From JAIBAI01 sp044238875 (GTDB lineage: Bacteria > Bacteroidota > Bacteroidia > M30B66): a stretch of 19,987 nt of DNA. The position numbers were made by a program, and so were the translations under genes. Positions 15,469 to 19,987 of this stretch are shown here, piece after piece. The stretch's first letter is position 1. Each line of letters starts with the position of its first letter. The notes below the pieces were generated by a model. It was given only the letters and a program-made list of their open reading frames with translations. It did not search any database and was not told the origin of the DNA. The stretch covers positions 1-19,987 of the forward strand of contig JBIICM010000026.1 of the NCBI GenBank assembly GCA_044238875.1. Direction: 5' to 3'.

Positions 15469-17388
15469 TTGAACGCCTTTGTCAGAGATAACCGGTTTGC
15501 ATTGATTATTCTGCTGATCGCCGCAGTGCTCAGGTTAATTAACCTTGGTAACGTTGATTTTGTGCACGACGAGCTGAGCGCACTAAGCAGAACCGGGTAT
15601 ATCGGATTCGGTAACCTGATCAGGTATGCCATTCAGATTGACGCCCATCCGCCACTCGTTCAGGTTTTTCTCAATTACTGGGTTTTACTTACCAGCATGG
15701 CTGAAGTATCTGTTAAGCTGCCATTTATTCTTTGCGGATTGGGTGGAATATGGCTGGTATGGCTCATTGGTAAATCATGGTTTGGTGAAACCGCTGCGCT
15801 ATCTGCCATGGCCTATCTGGCCTGCGCTGAATATGTAATCGCCTATCACCAGCAAGCAAGGCCCTACGCCGTTGGGAGTTTTTTTTGCCTGCTCGCGGTC
15901 TGGGGTTTTACGCGCTATTTCACTGAAAACCTTGCCGGCAAGCGTAAATTTCTGCTCATTTACATCTTTGCTGCGGCAGCTGCTGCATTGAGTCATCATC
16001 TGGCCCTGTTATTCATCGGATTATTTGCTTCCCTCAGCCTGTTGCTGATCAGGAAGCAACAGCTTAAAACCTGGCTTTTAGCCCATTTAGCCTTATTGCT
16101 CTTGTACCTGCCCAACCTGCCGATACTGCTCAAACAGCTCAGTTACAAAGGGGTTGGCGAGTGGCTTGGCGCACCCGGATGGCATTCATTCAGGTATATT
16201 TTCGGATGGTTTACGCATTACACACCCTATTGCGCCTTTATTATTTCAATTGCTGCAATTGCTGGTTTTATGGGCGGATGGCTGAAAAACGACATTGTAA
16301 AAAAGAAAATATTGCTGATTGTTCTCTCCCTGGGTTGCATCTTTACCCCCTTCTTTTACAGCATCTACGTTAACCCTATTTTTCAGTTTTCATCCCTGTT
16401 TTTCGTGCTACCTTTCCTGATGCTATTATTCTTTTCGGGTTTACCTTCGCAGCGCAAGGCCAGCCTGATAATTCCGTTGATGATTTTGCTTTCAACCGGA
16501 GGCAGTTTTCTTTTCAGCCGCGACTATTACTCAATTGCAGCGCATCAGCCGGTTGCCGAAATATGCAGGCAAACCATCGGCTTTCTGAAAAAGCACCCTG
16601 AAAAAAAGGCGCTCGTTTGCCTCAATACAGAGCCCTGGTTTGTCAAATTATATCAGCAGAAATACCATTTTAGCTTTCCATATAAAGCCTGGCAAGGCAT
16701 TACTTTCAGGGGTAAAGATCTTAAAAGTATAATCCTGAAGGAGCAGCCCGCTTACCTTGTTTTGGGCTGGATGCCAGAGCCGGCAATCGTTTTAGGCCGG
16801 CAGTATTTTCCGTGCATGATGGTTCATGAAAAAAGTCCACAGCTCGACTTTTACGTTTTTGGCCGCGTATCTCAACCTGTATGCGCTTCAGAAAAAATAT
16901 GCTTTGAAAGCCGCCTGTTCGGCCCCAAGCACGATCAATACTGGGAAAATCGTCCGGAGCGCATTGCCCTTACCAACAGTGCACCCCAACTTGTTTTTAA
17001 TAACGGCGACGAATTTGGGGTGGCTTTTGAAGCGCCGCTGGAAGCGATGCGCATTAACAGACACAGTATTCTGGAGTGCAGTGCCTATTTTGCCGAAGAA
17101 CCAAATGATGCGGTAAATCTCACTGCGGTAATCTCAAGAGAAGGCAGCGGGGAGCCCGAAGTATATGTGAGCGAATCATCCGGCCTGCAGATACCTGCCG
17201 GTGATACCACCCGACAACTGCACCTCAGAACCCGTATTGTGGATGCTTTCAGGGAGAACCACCAGCTGAAAAACTGTAAGCTGAAGGTGTATATCTGGAA
17301 CCGCAATAAATCGCCCCTGAAGGTCAGCCAGATTGAAGTAAAATGGCTGGAAGGTAACCCCAAAATGTATGGCCTCTATGAAGAATAA
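15469..17388 (+). CDS. GT-C membrane glycosyltransferase (family 39/PMT-like) with C-terminal soluble domain
   Basis: 639 residues. The first 370 or so are polytopic. The first periplasmic loop carries the acidic pair D34-E35 (DFVHDELSA), then HPPL at 60-63 and a Q-Q-A-R-P-Y-A-V segment, all typical of lipid-phosphosugar-dependent GT-C enzymes of the PMT/ArnT type. They transfer a sugar to protein or lipid on the periplasmic face; donor and acceptor are unknown here. About 270 C-terminal residues are soluble; the last 150 look like a beta-sandwich with a V-x-I-W-N...V-K-W-L-E-G-N-P end. The only in-frame start near the conserved N-terminus is TTG 15469, since the frame is closed by the receptor's stop at 15433-15435 and has no ATG until residue 76 or so. 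The 3' end overlaps the next gene. Confidence 0.85.
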   Translation: MNAFVRDNRFALIILLIAAVLRLINLGNVDFVHDELSALSRTGYIGFGNLIRYAIQIDAHPPLVQVFLNYWVLLTSMAEVSVKLPFILCGLGGIWLVWLIGKSWFGETAALSAMAYLACAEYVIAYHQQARPYAVGSFFCLLAVWGFTRYFTENLAGKRKFLLIYIFAAAAAALSHHLALLFIGLFASLSLLLIRKQQLKTWLLAHLALLLLYLPNLPILLKQLSYKGVGEWLGAPGWHSFRYIFGWFTHYTPYCAFIISIAAIAGFMGGWLKNDIVKKKILLIVLSLGCIFTPFFYSIYVNPIFQFSSLFFVLPFLMLLFFSGLPSQRKASLIIPLMILLSTGGSFLFSRDYYSIAAHQPVAEICRQTIGFLKKHPEKKALVCLNTEPWFVKLYQQKYHFSFPYKAWQGITFRGKDLKSIILKEQPAYLVLGWMPEPAIVLGRQYFPCMMVHEKSPQLDFYVFGRVSQPVCASEKICFESRLFGPKHDQYWENRPERIALTNSAPQLVFNNGDEFGVAFEAPLEAMRINRHSILECSAYFAEEPNDAVNLTAVISREGSGEPEVYVSESSGLQIPAGDTTRQLHLRTRIVDAFRENHQLKNCKLKVYIWNRNKSPLKVSQIEVKWLEGNPKMYGLYEE

Positions 17389-18730
17389 AGCACAGGGGTT
17401 TAAAGTCAGATCAGGATCAAAGCATTTCATTTTGTGGATGATGCTTTTTTCTTTTTTAAAAATAGATGCGCAGCAAAACGGGGCATTCCCTTTTCTGGTT
17501 GGCGGAGGAGGGCTCGTAACTTTCAAAGGCGATAATATCAGAACCAGCCCGGCACCATTTAAAAGCTTATATGCCGGCTATCAGCTTCAAAATTTCAGGT
17601 TTTCTGCAGGGATGCAACATGCTTACCTGCTATGGAACAGGCAGGAGCGCCTCAACCTTGAGAATTTCAGGGCTGAAATCTCAGCCATGGAGTTCAACAT
17701 ACAATATCACCTGCCGCTCCACGCTGGTGATTTTCCTGTTTTTCTCTTTGGTGGCGCCGGATTGGGCTATTCCTGGTTTGCCAGCTATGCTGACCTGAGG
17801 GCGGCCGGAGGCCAGCTCTACATTCCATGGTCTGACGGTACAATGCGCGATCTCCCGGAGCTGCCCCAGCATAAATTTACCGCTCAGCGCTTATCAAGAG
17901 ATTACCGTTACGAAACACCGCTTGCCGTTCGTCAAACCTCGCTTATGTTGCCGCTCTCACTGGGTGTTTACTGGAAACTTGATCAGCGAATCAGGTTGGG
18001 GTTATCCTGGAAAATGGTTCAGATGCAGTCAGATTACCTTGACCTGAATACGAGCAATGCCGGCTGGGACCGTTTGAACCTATACGAACTAAGCATTGGT
18101 TTTGACCTGAAACGCATTGAAAAAACTGAAAAACCTGCTGATAAGCGCCCTATACCTTATGAGCCGGGTATAGATGCTCAGGTTTTGCTATTTAGCGATC
18201 AGGATAATGACGGAGTAGCTGACCTGTATGATCTTTGTGATCAAACTCCTGAAGGCGTTACGGTGAATAAACAGGGTTGTCCCCCTGATTCAGATGCTGA
18301 CGGCGTGCCCGATTATATAGACCAGGAAAGAGAAACTCCTGCCGGATCTTGGGTTGAAAAAAACGGTGTTGCCCGGTCTGATCAATGGATTCAAACCCGA
18401 TACAACGACTCCCTTGCCTGGTTTACACAACCCCTTCGTAAATTTTATAAAAACTGCAGACCTTATCCTGTTAAAAAACATATACCTGCTTCTCAGTACA
18501 ATATCTATGCGCATATGCTGGAGCTGCATCCTGAATGGCGCACGTATATTCCCCGTCAGGTTTATGAACTTCCGGCTGAGTTCAAAATGCTCGACAGCAA
18601 TAACGACAGGATTATCAGTGTAGAAGAGCTTGATCAGGCGCTGAATGCTATTTTTGATGATGCGCCGGGTGCCATTTCCATTGAAAAATTCAACGAAGCG
18701 ATGCGCTATGCCTTTGAAATTCAGAACTGA
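17378..18730 (+). CDS. Outer-membrane barrel protein with thrombospondin type 3 repeats and a C-terminal EF-hand
   Basis: 450 residues from ATG 17378 (an ATG at 17369 is also possible). After an export signal with a long basic n-region (hydrophobic HFILWMMLFSFLKIDA), residues about 35-250 alternate in the way of a small outer-membrane barrel (VGGGGLVTF..., LFGGAGLGYSWF, LGVYWKLDQRIRLGLSW). Two calcium-binding thrombospondin type 3 repeats follow from about 274 (D-Q-D-N-D-G-V-A-D) and 304 (D-S-D-A-D-G-V-P-D), with the spacer TPEGVTVNKQGCP common in Bacteroidota OmpA proteins. Instead of an OmpA peptidoglycan-binding domain, the protein continues with about 130 unrecognised residues and a canonical EF-hand loop, D406 to E417 (D-S-N-N-D-R-I-I-S-V-E-E), plus a degenerate second one. 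It overlaps the glycosyltransferase gene by 11 bp and the next gene by 23 bp. Confidence 0.8.
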   Translation: MKNKAQGFKVRSGSKHFILWMMLFSFLKIDAQQNGAFPFLVGGGGLVTFKGDNIRTSPAPFKSLYAGYQLQNFRFSAGMQHAYLLWNRQERLNLENFRAEISAMEFNIQYHLPLHAGDFPVFLFGGAGLGYSWFASYADLRAAGGQLYIPWSDGTMRDLPELPQHKFTAQRLSRDYRYETPLAVRQTSLMLPLSLGVYWKLDQRIRLGLSWKMVQMQSDYLDLNTSNAGWDRLNLYELSIGFDLKRIEKTEKPADKRPIPYEPGIDAQVLLFSDQDNDGVADLYDLCDQTPEGVTVNKQGCPPDSDADGVPDYIDQERETPAGSWVEKNGVARSDQWIQTRYNDSLAWFTQPLRKFYKNCRPYPVKKHIPASQYNIYAHMLELHPEWRTYIPRQVYELPAEFKMLDSNNDRIISVEELDQALNAIFDDAPGAISIEKFNEAMRYAFEIQN

Positions 18731-19163
18731 GCTTTTGTTAGCATTGTTACTGCTGCTGCCGGGCACATTTATTTTTGCCCAGCCGAGTGCAGAGCAGAGC
18801 GGGCCGGTGCAGGTGAGACCCGGATTTGGCACATGCCTTCAACTAATGGTTTACAGAAATGGTATAACAGGCCCGGTGCGGTTCATTCAGGATTTACCAG
18901 CGGGCTGGTCGGCCGATAAGCTGCCGGTGTTTAATGCGGAGCTGCGGGTTACAGACAATAAAATGAGGATCACCTGGCTAAATTTTCCGCTGAAAGACAC
19001 CGTTACGATTGCTTACGAAATAAAGGTGCCTGAAAAAGCTGCAATTGGTCAGGTAATTAGCCTGAGCGGCAGGCTTGAATATTTTGAGCAAGGAAAAATC
19101 AAACAAGTGGCAGTAAAACCGCAAACTATTAAAACAGTGAAGTTTTACTCAAGACTTCAATAA
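18708..19163 (+). CDS. Small secreted beta-rich protein of unknown function
   Basis: 151 residues. A clear signal peptide (MPLKFRTELLLALLLLLPGT, cut near F-A before Gln) is followed by about 125 residues of predicted beta-strands (VRFIQDLPAGWSADKL..., MRITWLNFPLKDTVTIAYEIKVP, GQVISLSGRLEYFEQGK). The pattern resembles one immunoglobulin-like DUF11-type repeat, but no family can be named with confidence. There are no cysteine pairs, catalytic motifs or T9SS tail. The start at 18708 was preferred over an in-frame ATG at 18645 because it begins the signal peptide; it overlaps the EF-hand gene by 23 bp, so the two are probably made together. Its 3' end overlaps the convergent gene by 7 bp. Confidence 0.75.
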   Translation: MPLKFRTELLLALLLLLPGTFIFAQPSAEQSGPVQVRPGFGTCLQLMVYRNGITGPVRFIQDLPAGWSADKLPVFNAELRVTDNKMRITWLNFPLKDTVTIAYEIKVPEKAAIGQVISLSGRLEYFEQGKIKQVAVKPQTIKTVKFYSRLQ

Positions 19164-19987
19164 GAGCCCTGCCACTTTCTGAGGCCCCACTCAAGCGATA
19201 AAAGAGCCAGAACAAGGAAAAATATCCAGCGCAGACTGATCAGATCCTCAAGCTTGATTTCGCTGTGTGAAACAGGTTTCATGTCGGCCATCTTTTCTAT
19301 CATACCCGGAAGGCTTTCCATTTCAGTGGGATAGATCAATTTACCTCCGCTACGCCCTGCGATGGTTCTCAGCAAACCATGGTCTGCCGTGGTCTGTATC
19401 ATTTCCTGAACAACCGGCTTGATAATAAAGCGTCCGGCAGCTGTTTCTGTTTTTCCTGAAACATTTACGCTGGCCTCATAACGGTATTCACCGGCCGGAA
19501 ACTGCCCTGCATTCAGCCGGTATGCATTGCCTGATTTAGAAAAAGTAAACGGAAAACTTTTATTCTCACTGTTGATTATCCTGATCAATACATCCGGTTG
19601 GTTAACAAGCTCATAACTTGCGTTATACACCTCAGCCTCCAGCTGAACGTCTTCATTTTCAAAGAAGGCTTTATCCGCAATAACCCTGAATTTGCGTTGA
19701 TCGTTTCTCACACACAGGTATTGAACCAGCTTTGAGATAAACTCATCAAACCTTTCATGGTTCTGGTTTTCTGCATAATCATGCAATCTCCACCTCCAGA
19801 TGCCGGTTCCGAGCAGCAAGGCTATTTTTCGTTCAGCCTGCGTTTGAAAGGCCAGCAAAGGATAATTGGTTTCAACCGCGCCTATTTTTTGACTGAACAT
19901 GAGCGTAGCGCCAGGCGAAATTTTATAGCTGGCATAGGGCACCTGCAAAGGGTCGAACGATGAAAATGCTTTTTTTAGGGCATCGGA
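19157..19987 (-). CDS. 3' part of a VWA-type membrane protein gene (runs off the right edge)
   Basis: The frame is open from the right edge to the TGA at 19159-19157, giving 276 visible residues, starting S-D-A-L-K-K-A-F-S-S-F-D-P-L-Q-V-P-Y-A-S-Y-K. Recognisable pieces are a segment ending in L-L-L-G-T-G-I-W-R-W-R-L-H-D-Y, then two beta-sandwich segments (FRVIADKAFFENEDVQLEAEVYN..., GEYRYEASVNVSG), a polar stretch with ADHGLLRTIAGRSGGKL, and a C-terminal membrane span (about the last 25 residues: LRWIFFLVLALLSLEWGLR). This order matches the C-terminal half of a large Bacteroidota membrane protein family of about 700 residues often annotated VWA-domain or hypothetical. The N-terminal part is outside the window, so the VWA domain itself cannot be confirmed here. 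Confidence 0.75.
   Translation of the reverse strand, partial: SDALKKAFSSFDPLQVPYASYKISPGATLMFSQKIGAVETNYPLLAFQTQAERKIALLLGTGIWRWRLHDYAENQNHERFDEFISKLVQYLCVRNDQRKFRVIADKAFFENEDVQLEAEVYNASYELVNQPDVLIRIINSENKSFPFTFSKSGNAYRLNAGQFPAGEYRYEASVNVSGKTETAAGRFIIKPVVQEMIQTTADHGLLRTIAGRSGGKLIYPTEMESLPGMIEKMADMKPVSHSEIKLEDLISLRWIFFLVLALLSLEWGLRKWQGSY

Noticed and set aside
18290..18832. A 180-codon open frame on the minus strand
   Set aside because: It lies opposite the EF-hand and thrombospondin coding region and the signal peptide of the next gene; its composition is that of a shadow frame.

Overview
The window looks like a chromosomal segment from a Bacteroidota bacterium. The evidence is a type IX secretion (T9SS) type A sorting tail at the left edge, several exported proteins with carboxypeptidase-regulatory-like N-termini (a DUF5686 barrel, a TonB-dependent receptor and a small partner), outer-membrane barrels ending in Phe, no obvious Shine-Dalgarno sequences, and promoter-like TTTG-N19/20-TAnnTTYG sequences just before start codons. 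The genus cannot be told from the sequence alone.

Layout, left to right. (1) 1-125: 3' end of a T9SS cargo gene, followed by a strong intrinsic terminator. (2) 378-3191: carB, large subunit of carbamoyl phosphate synthetase, in a short form without the C-terminal MGS-like allosteric domain. (3) 3266-5668 (-): DUF5686 outer-membrane barrel protein, divergent from (4) 5743-9408 (+), a very large membrane histidine kinase of the NtrY type with about 12 membrane spans and no response regulator beside it. (5) 9463-10817: a small AT-richer accessory patch with an apparently intact DUF1016/YhcG-type PD-(D/E)XK nuclease gene, joined by a 4-bp ATGA overlap to the C-terminal remnant of an AlbA_2/HATPase_c_4 (RecG-like, Schlafen-type) gene. 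The remnant's frame runs into the start of (6) a SAM-dependent methyltransferase, 10783-11574, which overlaps tail-to-tail with (7) a DUF218/YdcF gene, 11547-12182 (-).

(8) 12284-19163 is a compact five-gene co-directional block with overlaps or short gaps: small carboxypeptidase-regulatory-like exported protein, TonB-dependent receptor, GT-C (family 39-like) membrane glycosyltransferase with a C-terminal soluble domain, an outer-membrane barrel with thrombospondin type 3 repeats and an EF-hand, and a small secreted beta-rich protein. It reads as one cell-envelope operon. (9) 19157-19987 (-): 3' part of a large VWA-type membrane protein gene that runs off the right edge.

The most unusual elements are the five-gene envelope operon, including the protein in which an EF-hand tail stands where an OmpA domain would be expected; the pair of palindromic repeats inside the nuclease gene; and the nuclease/AlbA_2-remnant junction. 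No RNA genes, CRISPR arrays, intact insertion sequences or phage genes were seen. No gene-free stretch exceeds 300 bases.
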